From contig NZ_CP155551.1 of assembly GCF_039679125.1 (NCBI RefSeq), forward strand, positions 3,844,001 to 3,908,000: a stretch of 64,000 bases of DNA. Reading direction: 5' to 3'. Below the pieces are notes generated by a model. That model was not told where the DNA came from. It worked only from the letters and a program-made list of their open reading frames with translations, and made no database searches. The stretch comes from Blastococcus sp. HT6-4. GTDB lineage: Bacteria; Actinomycetota; Actinomycetes; Mycobacteriales; Geodermatophilaceae. Below are positions 53,310-61,889 of this stretch, piece after piece. Each line of letters begins with the position of its first letter. Position 1 is the stretch's first letter. A program made the position numbers and the translations under genes.

Positions 53310-53685
53310 GCGGGGCCGACACGCCGGTCAGGGTCCGCGACCAGCGCGTTCGCTGAGAGCTGAGCAATCCGCTTGCCCGGCCCGTTCCGGTGGTCGTACC
53401 GTCGTGGCACACGAGAGAGGAGGTGGTCCGTAACTTTGCTTAGCTACAGGACTCGTGAGGTGGCTGTCCGCTAGCCGCCGTCCAGATGGGCCGCCCGTTC
53501 GGAGTGGAATCCGAACGACGGCACTCTTCGCCCGTCCGTCGCACGGCGGCGAGCGAGAACCGGACAGTCACCCGACCCCCGGGCTGCCGACAGTTGTCCA
53601 GTCGGCCCGCGTGCTGCTCCCCCCGACCGGGGGCTGGGCGCCGCGGAGCGGCCCGGGGGTTGTCCGTTGTCCAGGGGAGGTCCGC
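53310..53685. other. 376-base non-coding region with structured leader
   Basis: No stable gene is visible before the GTG at 53686. A near-perfect Shine-Dalgarno GAGAGGAGGTG (53415-53425) introduces a 6-codon frame GTG-GTC-CGT-AAC-TTT-GCT-TAG (53423-53443). Then come a 7-bp hairpin (53459-53479) inside a GGAC/GTCC outer pair, and a perfect 8-bp hairpin CGTTCGGA/TCCGAACG (53496-53517). A C5/G5 hairpin with a GACC loop lies near 53620-53633. This order suggests an attenuator-type leader or a small RNA. Confidence 0.55.
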
Positions 53686-54417
53686 GTGCAGCTCGGCGGC
53701 TTGCCGATCGAGCACGACGTCTCCGCCGGCACCTGGCTCGCCGACGCCGTGGGCCGGTCGCACTGGAGCACCGTGGGGTCGCTCGTGCCACCGGTCTTCC
53801 CCGCCTACGCGCGGGTCCTCCACCCCGCCTATCGGTACGACGGCGACGACGACGTGGAGATCCCCTGGGCCGAGGTCGCGCGACTCAACGGCACCGTCCA
53901 CCACCCGCGCATGCAGTGGCCGGCGGTCACCCGCGGCTGGGAGTACCTGCACGAGGACAGCCAGCCCCCCACCTGGGACGGCATCCCCGCCGAGGGCCAT
54001 CTGCCCGGCACGCTCGCCGCGCGCATGGCCACCGTGCTCGCCCGGCACACCGCCACCCCGGAGCGGTGCTTCTTCGGGCGGTGGGCCGGCTCCGGGTACG
54101 ACGCCGCCGATCTCCGGGACACCCCCCGGCTGCCGCTGCCGCGGGCACGCGACGTCGTCCTGGTCCGCGGCCGGGTGGAGGACGCCGTCCGCAACCTCGC
54201 CCCCGAGCCGTCCGAGCAGAGCGCCAACCTCTGGTGGCCGGCCGACCGGGCGTGGTCCGTAGCCACCGACATCGACCTGATGTGCACCTACGTGGCCGGC
54301 AGCCGGGCCTGCATCGACGACCTGCTGGACACGCCCGGCCTGGAGGCCCTCCCCGCCGACCCCGCCGACCGCGTCGGGCACGCCGACGACCCGGTCAACG
54401 AGGTCCCACCGCGCTGA
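53686..54417 (+). CDS. Conserved actinobacterial hypothetical protein
   Basis: A 243-residue soluble protein. LPIEHDVSAGTWLADAV opens it; then SLVPPVFPAYARVLHPAY near 37, VHHPRMQWPAVTRGW near 75, and the C-terminal WWPADRAWSVATDIDLMCTYVAGS near 185. No catalytic motif is clear. GTG 53686 has AGGGGAGG 5 bases upstream. The frame stays open back to GTG 53455, adding a Pro/Arg-rich leader that crosses the hairpins; I consider that non-coding. It converges on the DUF2993 gene. Confidence 0.7.
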   Translation: MQLGGLPIEHDVSAGTWLADAVGRSHWSTVGSLVPPVFPAYARVLHPAYRYDGDDDVEIPWAEVARLNGTVHHPRMQWPAVTRGWEYLHEDSQPPTWDGIPAEGHLPGTLAARMATVLARHTATPERCFFGRWAGSGYDAADLRDTPRLPLPRARDVVLVRGRVEDAVRNLAPEPSEQSANLWWPADRAWSVATDIDLMCTYVAGSRACIDDLLDTPGLEALPADPADRVGHADDPVNEVPPR

Positions 54418-54426
54418 TACCGGCCC

Positions 54427-55470
54427 TCACGGGTCGAGGACGACCCACTCGCCGGCCACGTCGACGACCACGCCGGCGTCGACCAGGCCGATGTCGGTGA
54501 CCCGCTGGGCGAACGGCAGCGGGTCCAGCGGCACGCGGAAGGTGAACCGCTGGTCCAGCAGCAGTTCGCTGACCCGGTCCAGGCCCTCGATGCCGCCGAA
54601 CCGGGTCGGCTGCACCACCAGCTCGCCGTCCTCCGACCCGATGTCGGCGTCCGCGGAGGCCTCCAGGGTGGCGCCCAGCACGTCGACCGAGCCGTTGACC
54701 ATCAGCTCCCCGTCGTCGGCCTCGGCCAGGGTGAGCGGGCGGCCGGTGAGGTCGAGGTACTCGTTGAGGTCGTCATAGGTCAGCAGCGCCTCGGCCTCGG
54801 TGTACCGGATGACGACCTCGTCGGTCTCGCCGTGGAGCAGGTCGTGGAAGGAGAGGTAGACGTCGTCCAGCTCGGCCCGGACGGAGTCGATCCGCAGGGG
54901 GCCGGACACCAGCCCCTCCATCGCGATGTCGACCTCCTCGTAGCGGCCGCGGAGGACCTGGGGCAGGAAGAACGCTCCGCGCACCTGCACGGTGGGCCGC
55001 TCGAACGTCCCGGTCTGCTCCTGCAGCGCCTGGGCGACCAGCCCTTCCGCGGCGCGACGCGCCAGCAGGTCGGCGGCCCAGAGCAGTGCCGCGGTGGTCA
55101 GCAGCACGCCGAGCGCGAGGACCACCGTCCGCGTCTCCGGCCCCCGTCTCCTGCGCCGCCCCCCGGGCTCGGCCGGGCCGGGGCGCCCCTGGCCCCCCGT
55201 CCCCGGGTCGGCCGGCCCGGCCACCGGGTCCGCCGGCCGTCCGGTGTCCGCACGCCCGGCGGTGGCGGCGGCCGGGGCAGGAGCGGGCGGACGCGCCGGC
55301 GCGGAAGCCAGCGACCGGGTGCTGTGGTCGGCGGGCTCGACCGCGGGACGTCCGCCCCCTGCCCCGGTCCCCCGGGAGGGACGCGCGCCGGCCGCCCAGA
55401 GCAGCGCCGCGGCGCCCAGCAGCAGCCCGAGCGCGAGCCCCAGCACCCGCCGGCCCGCTCGCGTGCCCAT
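54427..55470 (-). CDS. DUF2993 (LmeA-like) membrane-anchored lipid-binding protein with duplicated anchor
   Basis: A 347-residue protein. The C-terminal 235 residues are a DUF2993 domain (RRAAEGLVAQALQEQ; VRGAFFLPQVLRGRYEEVDI; ELMVNGSVDVLGATLEASAD), related to periplasmic phospholipid-binding proteins such as mycobacterial LmeA. It has two very similar hydrophobic segments, LALGLLLGAAALLWAAG near 12-28 and LALGVLLTTAALLWAAD near 115-131, joined by a Pro/Ala/Gly-rich linker. ATG 55470 follows GGAGG; a GTG at 55488 overlaps the MMPL stop. A shorter product starting before the second helix is possible. Confidence 0.78.
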   Translation of the reverse strand: MGTRAGRRVLGLALGLLLGAAALLWAAGARPSRGTGAGGGRPAVEPADHSTRSLASAPARPPAPAPAAATAGRADTGRPADPVAGPADPGTGGQGRPGPAEPGGRRRRRGPETRTVVLALGVLLTTAALLWAADLLARRAAEGLVAQALQEQTGTFERPTVQVRGAFFLPQVLRGRYEEVDIAMEGLVSGPLRIDSVRAELDDVYLSFHDLLHGETDEVVIRYTEAEALLTYDDLNEYLDLTGRPLTLAEADDGELMVNGSVDVLGATLEASADADIGSEDGELVVQPTRFGGIEGLDRVSELLLDQRFTFRVPLDPLPFAQRVTDIGLVDAGVVVDVAGEWVVLDP

Positions 55471-55484
55471 GCCCTCGCCTCCCG

Positions 55485-57806
55485 TCACGTGCCCGGCGCA
55501 CCGGCCCCGGCGAGAACCGGCTCCTCGCGGGCGTCGTCCTCCCGCTGCTCCAGGAGCGCGTTCTGCTCGGCCGCCCCGATCGGCTGCTCTGAGATCCGGA
55601 TCCGCCGGCTCGGCCACCCCGCCGCCCGCCCGAGCAGGGTGAGGATCGCCGGCGTGAGCACCGGCCGGATGAGGAAGGTGTCGATCAGCAGGCCGAGCGC
55701 CATGATGAAGGCCACCTGCCGGAAGCTGTCCAGCGGGATGATCGCCACCATGGCGAAGGTCGCGGCGAGGATCACCCCGGCCGCGCTGATGGCCCGCGAC
55801 GTGGCGGGCATGGCGACGGCGATCGCCTCGCGCAGGGGTCGCCGGCCCGCCTCGTCCCAGATGGAGCCCACCGCGAAGACGTTGTAGTCCGATCCGAGCG
55901 CGAGCAGCAGCACGGCGGTGGTGAACGGCACGTAGAACGTCAGCCCGGGGTCCTCCAGGAGATCCTGGAACACCAGGACGGCCACGCCCAGTGAGGCGGC
56001 GACCCCCAGCGCGCTCGCGGCCAGCAGGAACAGCGGGGCGAGGACCGCCCGCAGGTAGAACGCGAGGATCACGAACTCCACGATCAACACGGCGATCATG
56101 GTGCGCCAGAGGTTCTCCTGCGTGATCAGCGCCAGCTCGGAGGCGACCGCCGTCTGCCCGGCGACGCCCACCGTCGCGCCGTCGACCCCGGCCTGCTCGA
56201 GCAGCCCCGGCAGCCGGTCCTCCAGCCGGCGGAGGTCGCTGATCGCGGTCGCGGCGAGCGGATCGCTGTCGAAGATGACCACGAACCGCGCCGCGTCGCC
56301 GTCGGCGGAGAAGACGATCCCGTACTCCTCCGCCAGCGGGCTCTGGGCCGCCCCCAGCACCTCCGCCACCCCCGGCTGCCGGTTCAGCAGCTGCTGGAAG
56401 CGCTCCAGGGCCGCCCGCTGGTCGGCGACGTCGGGGCCCTCCACGAGCAGCTCGGTGGGCGCGACCACGCCGCGCACCCCCGCGTCGTCGAGGACCTCGG
56501 CCCCTTGCCGCACCGGGTCGCCCGAGGGCAGTCCCGAGCTGAACGACAGGTCCAGCCGCAGGCCCGTCACGGGCAGCGCCGCCGGCAGGAGGATGCCGAC
56601 CCCCACCAGGAGGGCCACCCACGCGCCCCGGCGGGAGGAGGCCGAGCGCGCGAGCCACCGGGCGCCGCGGCCGGCCCGGCGGTCGAGCGCGTGCCCGCGG
56701 GCGACCCCCGAGGGGAAGAACAACCGCGGCCCCAGCACCGCCATCATCGCCGGCACGAGCGTGAGCGAGACGACGACCCCGACGACGACGGTGAGCGAGA
56801 GCGCCGGCCCGAACGCCCGGAACAGCTCGAAGTCGGCCACCAGGAGGGCCGCCGTCCCCGCCGCGACCGTGATCCCGGCGACCGCGATGATCGGGCCGTC
56901 GGTGGTGACCGCGCGCCGGGCCGCCTCGTGCGACGGGAGACCGGCGTCCAGGTGCCGGCGCATGCCGGAGAAGAAGAGGACGCAGTAGTCGGTGACGACC
57001 CCGATGAGCAGGGCGGCGGTGAGCGGCTGGAGCTGGTCGGGCAGCGCGAACCCGAGGGCCGCGGCCGCCCGGGCGAGCAGATGGGTGGCGACCAGGTAGC
57101 CGATCCCCGCCGCGAGCAGCACCACGAGCGGGGCGACCGCCGAGCGGAACGTCAGGGCGACGACCACCGCGATGAGCACGAGCGTGGCGACCTCGAAAAG
57201 GTGCAGCCGCGACTCGAGGTGGTAGGCCTGCTGCACCCGCGCCGGGGTGATCCCCGTGACGTAGGCGTCGACGCCGGCCTGGTTGCGGAAGTGGGCCGCG
57301 TACTGGCGGGCCAGCGCGGTGCTGTCGGCCAGTGACGTGCCGCCGGTCGTGTAGAGGTAGGTGACCGCCGTCTCCGGCGTCGAGGTCGGCAGGGGGACGG
57401 CGGCGATGATGTTCCCGCGCCCCGTCGGCGCCTCGCCCCGCAGGAACTCCTGGGTGTGCTGCAGTGCCCACAGCGCGATGTCGGCCCGGGTGAGCGCGCT
57501 GAGCCCGCCCGGGTCGTGGACGACCACCGCCGTCTGGGACAGGACCGGCACGCTGAACTTCTCGATCGACCGCTGCTGCACCTGCGCGGCCTCGCTGCTG
57601 GGCGGCAGGAGACTGCCGAAGTTGTTGCTCCCCCCGCCGCCCGACGGAGTGGGCAGGAGGACGGCGGCGACGGCGGCGGCCAGCCAGGCAGCGATGACGA
57701 GCCACCGCCCGGCCACCACCGCCGACCGGAAGGCGCGCCCGGCCGCGGACGCGGCGCTCGCCGGCGCCCTGAGCGCTGACCGCGCCGACGACCGTGCAGC
57801 CAACAC
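55485..57806 (-). CDS. MMPL-family RND transporter
   Basis: A 773-residue transporter with two halves. Each half has an N-terminal helix, a large extracytoplasmic loop and five or six helices. Motifs: LLIGVVTDYCVLFFSGMRRHLDAG near 295 with the proton-relay Asp/Tyr, and LLLALGSDYNVFAVGSIWDEAGRRPL near 660. MMPL proteins export lipids or lipophilic compounds. It is coupled to the DUF2993 gene (possible GTGA), so the two may move or bind lipids together. GTG 57806 follows GGAGG closely; TTG 57803 is an alternative. The longer upstream frame lacks similarity. Confidence 0.88.
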   Translation of the reverse strand: MLAARSSARSALRAPASAASAAGRAFRSAVVAGRWLVIAAWLAAAVAAVLLPTPSGGGGSNNFGSLLPPSSEAAQVQQRSIEKFSVPVLSQTAVVVHDPGGLSALTRADIALWALQHTQEFLRGEAPTGRGNIIAAVPLPTSTPETAVTYLYTTGGTSLADSTALARQYAAHFRNQAGVDAYVTGITPARVQQAYHLESRLHLFEVATLVLIAVVVALTFRSAVAPLVVLLAAGIGYLVATHLLARAAAALGFALPDQLQPLTAALLIGVVTDYCVLFFSGMRRHLDAGLPSHEAARRAVTTDGPIIAVAGITVAAGTAALLVADFELFRAFGPALSLTVVVGVVVSLTLVPAMMAVLGPRLFFPSGVARGHALDRRAGRGARWLARSASSRRGAWVALLVGVGILLPAALPVTGLRLDLSFSSGLPSGDPVRQGAEVLDDAGVRGVVAPTELLVEGPDVADQRAALERFQQLLNRQPGVAEVLGAAQSPLAEEYGIVFSADGDAARFVVIFDSDPLAATAISDLRRLEDRLPGLLEQAGVDGATVGVAGQTAVASELALITQENLWRTMIAVLIVEFVILAFYLRAVLAPLFLLAASALGVAASLGVAVLVFQDLLEDPGLTFYVPFTTAVLLLALGSDYNVFAVGSIWDEAGRRPLREAIAVAMPATSRAISAAGVILAATFAMVAIIPLDSFRQVAFIMALGLLIDTFLIRPVLTPAILTLLGRAAGWPSRRIRISEQPIGAAEQNALLEQREDDAREEPVLAGAGAPGT

Positions 57807-57896
57807 GGCCTCCAAGCCTGTGCTCGGCACTCCGAATACCGGTGGTGGGAGAAGGGTAGGACGGCGCGCGACGGATCGCCCGGCGAGAGGAGCCCG

Positions 57897-58427
57897 ATGC
57901 CCGAGGACCGAGCCGAGCCGACGGCCGGTGCGTCGGGGGCCTCGGGCGTCCACGAGGGGACCACCGTCCGGAGCGCCTGGACCTGGTGGCTCGCGGCGCC
58001 GGCGTTCGTCCTGGGCATGATCGTCGGCGCGGTGACGCTGGGGCTGCTCCGGGAGGATCCTCCCCTCCCCGCCGCCGCGGCGGAGGCGCCGCCGGACTCC
58101 GCCGAGGAGTCGCCCGGGGCGGCCCCGACCCCGTCACCGGGAGCGTCCGCGGAGATCACCGTCAACGAGGCGTGCCTGCGCGTGGTCAACGAGACCCAGG
58201 ACCTCGTCGACGTCATCGAGGGACTGGGCAGCTCGGCCGCCGACCTGGACATCGCGGGCGTGGACCAGTCGATCCGGCGCCTGCAGCCGCTGGAGACCCG
58301 GTTGCGGGCGGACCTCGCCGCGTGCGAGGCCGACACGGACCTCCCCGCCGACCTGTCGCCGACACCGGACACCGGGGAGCCGGCGGACGACACGGCCGAC
58401 CCCGCGCCGACCTCCGCGCCGGGCTGA
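57897..58427 (+). CDS. Single-pass membrane protein with extracytoplasmic helical domain
   Basis: A 176-residue protein. It has a short acidic cytoplasmic N-terminus and one helix (TWWLAAPAFVLGMIVGAVTLGLL, about residues 28-50). A Pro/Ala/Glu-rich linker and a small helical domain with two Cys (NEACLRVVNETQDLVDVIEG and LRADLAACEAD) follow, and the tail is again Pro/Asp-rich. ATG 57897 has GAGAGG upstream. It diverges from the MMPL gene. No family recognised. Confidence 0.65.
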   Translation: MPEDRAEPTAGASGASGVHEGTTVRSAWTWWLAAPAFVLGMIVGAVTLGLLREDPPLPAAAAEAPPDSAEESPGAAPTPSPGASAEITVNEACLRVVNETQDLVDVIEGLGSSAADLDIAGVDQSIRRLQPLETRLRADLAACEADTDLPADLSPTPDTGEPADDTADPAPTSAPG

Positions 58428-58455
58428 CGCCCGAGCCCGACGGGTCAGGTCCCGG

Positions 58456-60153
58456 TCACAGCCGGGCGAGCTCCGTGGCGAGGTCGTCGAGCCCCAGCGA
58501 GCCCTGGGAGAGCGCGGCCATGTGCCAGGCCTTGAGGTCGAACTCCGCACCGCGGGCCCGCTGCGCCGCTTCCCGGCCCTCCCGCCACGCCCGCTCACCG
58601 AGCTTGTAGCTGATCGCCTGCCCCGGCATGCCGAGGTAGCGCACCAGCTCGCTGTCGAGGAAGGCGACCTCGGCGCCGGAGTGGTCGGCGAGGAACGCCC
58701 GGGCCAGCGACGGCGTCCAGGGCTGCCCGCGGTGGTCGGCGAGGACGCCCTCGGCGTCGTCGGGGACCGGGAGCCGCAGGTGCATCCCGATGTCGACGAC
58801 CACCCGGATCGACCGCAGCTGCTGGGCATCGAGGTAGCCGAGCCGCTCCCCCGGGTCGGCGAAGTAGCCGAGCTCGTCCATCAGCCGCTCCGCGTAGAGC
58901 GCCCAGCCCTCGACGTTCGCGCCGACCGAGCCCAGCGACGTCTGGTAGGCCGACAGGCGGCCCGAGACCAGCGCCCACTGGGCCAGCTGCAGGTGATGCC
59001 CCGGAACGCCCTCGTGGTACCAGATCGAGACCAGGTCCCAGAGCGGGAAGCGGGTGCGCCCGAGGGTGGGCAGCCAGGTGCGGCCGGGCCGGGAGAAGTC
59101 CTGGGCCGGCCGCGTGTAGTACGGCGCCGCCGCGCTGCCGGCCGGGGCGATCATCGCCTCGACCCGCTTCACGGGCTCGGCCAGGTCGAAGTGCGTGCCG
59201 TCCAGCGCGGTGATCGCGCCGTCCATCATCGCCTGGAGCCGCTCGCGGATCGCCTCGACGCCGTCGACCGCCGGGCCGTGGAGCGACAGCCAGCGCATCG
59301 CCTCCAGCGGCGTCGCCCCCGGGCGCACCCGCTCCGCCTCGGCGCGCTGCTCCGCGAGGATCCGGCGGTGCTCGGCCCAGCCCCACGCGTAGGCCTCCTC
59401 GAGCCCCTGCCCGGTGCCGAGATCCGAGCCCGTCCACCGCCGGGCCGCGACCGCGTACCGCTCGCGGCCGACGGCGTCCGGGGTGCCCTCGGCGCGCGGC
59501 GCGTACTCGTCGCGGAGGAAGTCGCGGATCTCGGCGACGGCGCCGTCCGCGGCGCGGGCGGCGGTGTCCAGCTCGGCCCGCAGCCCCTCGGGGCCGGCGG
59601 CCGCCAGCCCGCTGAAGAACCGGCCGGCCAGCCACGCGTCCAGCTGGCCGACGACGGTGTCCACCTGGCGGGGGGCCACCAGGAGCCCGCGGCGGGCTCC
59701 CTCCGCGAGGGTCTCCCGGTAACCGCGGTAGGCCTCGGGCACGCGGGCCAGCCGGCGGGCGAGGACGGACCAGTCCTCCTCGGTGACCGAGGGCATCAGC
59801 AGGAAGACCTGCCGCACCGAGTGCAGCGGGGTGAACAGGTTGTTCAGCGAGCGGAAGCCCTCGCCGGCATCGTGCGATGCGAGCTCGGCGCCCAGCCGCT
59901 CCCGCAGCAGCCGGGCGCAGCGGCGCTCCACCGGGTCGTCGGCCACCGACGGAGAGGCCAGCACCCGGTCCAGCTCGGCCAGCGTGGCCCGGGCGAGGGC
60001 CGCCTCGGCCTCGAGCCCGGCCGGGCTCGTGTCGGGGAGCCGGTCGTCGCCCCGGCGGGTGCCCAGCGAGGTCGCGACGATCGGGTCCAGGTCGCAGACC
60101 GCGTCGACGTAGCGGTCGGCGACCTGCCGCGGGGTGGTGGCCGGAGCCGTCAC
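58456..60153 (-). CDS. DUF885 family protein (putative metallopeptidase-like)
   Basis: A 565-residue protein of the DUF885 family. The zinc-peptidase-like motif is SIWYHEGVPGHHLQLAQW near residue 375 (HExxxGH with a further His). TYTRP-type PYYTRPAQDFSRPGRTW near 340 and GWALYAERLMDELGYF near 410 follow. Family members are thought to be metal-dependent hydrolases or peptidases; the substrate is unknown. GTG 60153 overlaps the nitrobindin stop (GTGA). Confidence 0.88.
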   Translation of the reverse strand: MTAPATTPRQVADRYVDAVCDLDPIVATSLGTRRGDDRLPDTSPAGLEAEAALARATLAELDRVLASPSVADDPVERRCARLLRERLGAELASHDAGEGFRSLNNLFTPLHSVRQVFLLMPSVTEEDWSVLARRLARVPEAYRGYRETLAEGARRGLLVAPRQVDTVVGQLDAWLAGRFFSGLAAAGPEGLRAELDTAARAADGAVAEIRDFLRDEYAPRAEGTPDAVGRERYAVAARRWTGSDLGTGQGLEEAYAWGWAEHRRILAEQRAEAERVRPGATPLEAMRWLSLHGPAVDGVEAIRERLQAMMDGAITALDGTHFDLAEPVKRVEAMIAPAGSAAAPYYTRPAQDFSRPGRTWLPTLGRTRFPLWDLVSIWYHEGVPGHHLQLAQWALVSGRLSAYQTSLGSVGANVEGWALYAERLMDELGYFADPGERLGYLDAQQLRSIRVVVDIGMHLRLPVPDDAEGVLADHRGQPWTPSLARAFLADHSGAEVAFLDSELVRYLGMPGQAISYKLGERAWREGREAAQRARGAEFDLKAWHMAALSQGSLGLDDLATELARL

Positions 60154-60695
60154 CGGATGCGCTCGAGCCGGGCCGACATCGTCGGGCGCAGCGGCTCGTC
60201 CGCACCGGCGCGGTCGATGGCGTACATCAGCGCACCCTCGACGATGCCGTACAGCCGCACCGCCCGGGTGACCTCCGGCGCGTCGGGGGTGCGGGCCAGC
60301 ACGTCGCTGGTCAGCTCCCAGCTGGTCGTCGTCCGCGCGGTGCCCACGTAGATCTCCACCAGCCCGTCGGGGCTGGCGACCAGCAGTTCGACGTCGTCGT
60401 TCCCACGGGGTCGCCAGAAGCCCGACTCCCGCACGTCGGGGCCCGCGATCCTCCCGTCGTCGGTGAGCCGCCAGGTCCGGGACTCGTAGGCGAGGAACCC
60501 CCGGCCGTCGTGGCCGAACCGGATCCACTGACCGAACCGGAGATCCTGGTCGGAACCGGCCACGGCACCGCTCAGGACGCCCTCCCCGTGCCACTCCCCG
60601 AGCAGGGGCAGGACCGACAGGATCTCCTCGGAGACCTCCGGCCCGCTGCGCACGTCGGCGGTGTCGGGCACCGGCAGCTCGGTCGGCCCGGTCAT
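60150..60695 (-). CDS. Nitrobindin-type haem-binding protein (FABP/DUF1794 family)
   Basis: A 181-residue beta-barrel protein. The nitrobindin signature GEWHGEG is near residue 33. FGQWIRFGHDGRGFLAYES, GFWRPRGND, and the C-terminal YGIVEGALMYAIDR strands fit the family. Such proteins bind ferric haem and can isomerise peroxynitrite or bind NO. The proximal His expected near the C-terminus is not obvious in the last strands, so haem binding is not certain. ATG 60695 overlaps the stop of a small membrane protein (ATGA). Confidence 0.87.
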   Translation of the reverse strand: MTGPTELPVPDTADVRSGPEVSEEILSVLPLLGEWHGEGVLSGAVAGSDQDLRFGQWIRFGHDGRGFLAYESRTWRLTDDGRIAGPDVRESGFWRPRGNDDVELLVASPDGLVEIYVGTARTTTSWELTSDVLARTPDAPEVTRAVRLYGIVEGALMYAIDRAGADEPLRPTMSARLERIR

Positions 60696-60796
60696 CGCCG
60701 GGCCGCCTTCGGGCGGCGGGACAGCCGGACGGCGCCGTAGCCGAGCCCGCCGGCCGACAGCGCCGTCAGGGTGATCAGGACCCAGGCGGAGAGCAT
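60692..60796 (-). CDS. 34-residue membrane mini-protein coupled to nitrobindin
   Basis: An ATG at 60796 opens a frame with one strong hydrophobic helix (AWVLITLTALSAGGLGYGAV) and a basic tail (RLSRRPKAARR), ending in ATGA overlap with the nitrobindin start. A GTG three codons upstream is also possible. The helix plus positive tail and the coupling make a real small protein likely, perhaps a membrane anchor for the next gene product. No family known. Confidence 0.5.
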   Translation of the reverse strand: MLSAWVLITLTALSAGGLGYGAVRLSRRPKAARR

Positions 60797-60831
60797 GGCG
60801 ACCACCGTAGTGACGGCGCCGCCGGCCGGCC

Positions 60832-61761
60832 TCAGCCGGCCACCGGGGCGGTCCCGGCCGTCGCGGCCACCACCTCGGTCCACGGCGTCGGGGCGATGCC
60901 GAAGGTGGCGGTCGTGGCCGCGGCGTCGATCACGTACTCCTGGTCGAACTGGTGCCGGACGGCGACCACCTCCCGCATGACCGGGACCGCGAGACCGATC
61001 GCCCGCAGCACCGGCCACGGGATGCCGCGCACCGTGGGTGCCGGTGCCGACATGGCCGCGGCCAGGTCGCCCAGCGCCTCCCGCTGCGACCGCGGCCTGC
61101 TGCTGGGGACGTGCCAGGCCTGTCCCAGCGCCCGCTCGTCGGTGCCCAGGGTGACCAGCGTGGTGGCCACGTCGGGGAGGTAGGCCCAGCTGCGCGGCGC
61201 GTCGGGGTCGCCGACGACCCAGGCGGTGCGGCCGCGGCGCAGGGTGGCCAGCTGCCGGCCGAGGTGGGAGTTCCCCGGCGGCACCTGCGGGCCGATGAAG
61301 TCCGCGGCCCGCGCCTCGGTGACCCGCACCCGGCCGGCCTCGTGCGCGGCCCGCGCGTCGGCCCACATCCGCGCCCGCACGCGCCCCTTGGTGTCGGCGG
61401 CGGCCAGGGGGCTGTCCGGCGACATGGGCCCGTCGGGGCGCCCGTACCCGTAGAGGTTGGACATCGTGACCAGCACGGCCCCGGCACGCTCCGTCGCCGC
61501 GAGCAGCGCGGCGGCGACCGGGGGCCAGTCGGTGGCCCAGCGGTGGTAGGCGGGGTTGACGGCGTTGTAGACCGCCGCGGCTCCTCGCGTCGCCGAGGCC
61601 AGCGCTGCCGGGTCCGCCGCGTCGGCCCGGTGGTGCTCGATCCCGTCCCCGGAGGCGCCGCCGCTGCGGGAGACCACCCGCACCTCGTGTCCTCGATCGC
61701 GCAGCTGCCGTGCGGTGGTCAGGCCCACCGGCCCCTTGCCGACGACGACGTGCAGTGCCAT
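60832..61761 (-). CDS. NAD-dependent epimerase/dehydratase family protein
   Basis: A 309-residue extended-SDR protein. It has VVGKGPVGLTTARQLRDRG near residue 5 (GxGxxG-like), VYNAVNPAYHRW near 90, MSNLYGYGRPDGPM near 120 as the active-site region, and FIGPQVPPGNSHLGR. The conserved Tyr-x-x-x-Lys is not seen in its usual form, so it may act as an NAD(P)-binding reductase or sensor. ATG 61761. It diverges from a TetR-type regulator that probably controls it through repeats in the shared promoter. Confidence 0.85.
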   Translation of the reverse strand: MALHVVVGKGPVGLTTARQLRDRGHEVRVVSRSGGASGDGIEHHRADAADPAALASATRGAAAVYNAVNPAYHRWATDWPPVAAALLAATERAGAVLVTMSNLYGYGRPDGPMSPDSPLAAADTKGRVRARMWADARAAHEAGRVRVTEARAADFIGPQVPPGNSHLGRQLATLRRGRTAWVVGDPDAPRSWAYLPDVATTLVTLGTDERALGQAWHVPSSRPRSQREALGDLAAAMSAPAPTVRGIPWPVLRAIGLAVPVMREVVAVRHQFDQEYVIDAAATTATFGIAPTPWTEVVAATAGTAPVAG

Positions 61762-61790
61762 GGGTGCTCCCCGGGTCGCTGATGTGAGCG

Positions 61791-61869
61791 GTGCTCTCGT
61801 GCGAGACGGATGCTCTCGGTCGGGCCGGCGCCTGTCAAGAGCACTGCTCACAGTTGCGTGCAGCGCTCT
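61791..61869. promoter_or_regulatory. TetR operator repeats in the divergent promoter
   Basis: AGAGCACTGC (61838-61847) and GCAGCGCTCT (61860-61869) form an imperfect inverted repeat, 9 of 10 positions, with a 12-base spacer. Further GCTCT elements occur at 61791-61797 (GTGCTCT) and 61810-61816 (ATGCTCT). The array lies between the epimerase and TetR starts, as expected for a local repressor. Confidence 0.6.
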
Positions 61870-61889
61870 CACCACGGCACACTCCCGGC

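Noticed and set aside
53440-53520. 6C-type actinobacterial RNA
   Set aside because: The hairpin loops (GTCCGCT and GTGGAA) do not have the C-runs that define that RNA.
53455-54417. 320-residue version of the hypothetical protein
   Set aside because: The added 77 residues cross stable hairpins and lack a good ribosome-binding site, while GTG 53686 has a strong one.
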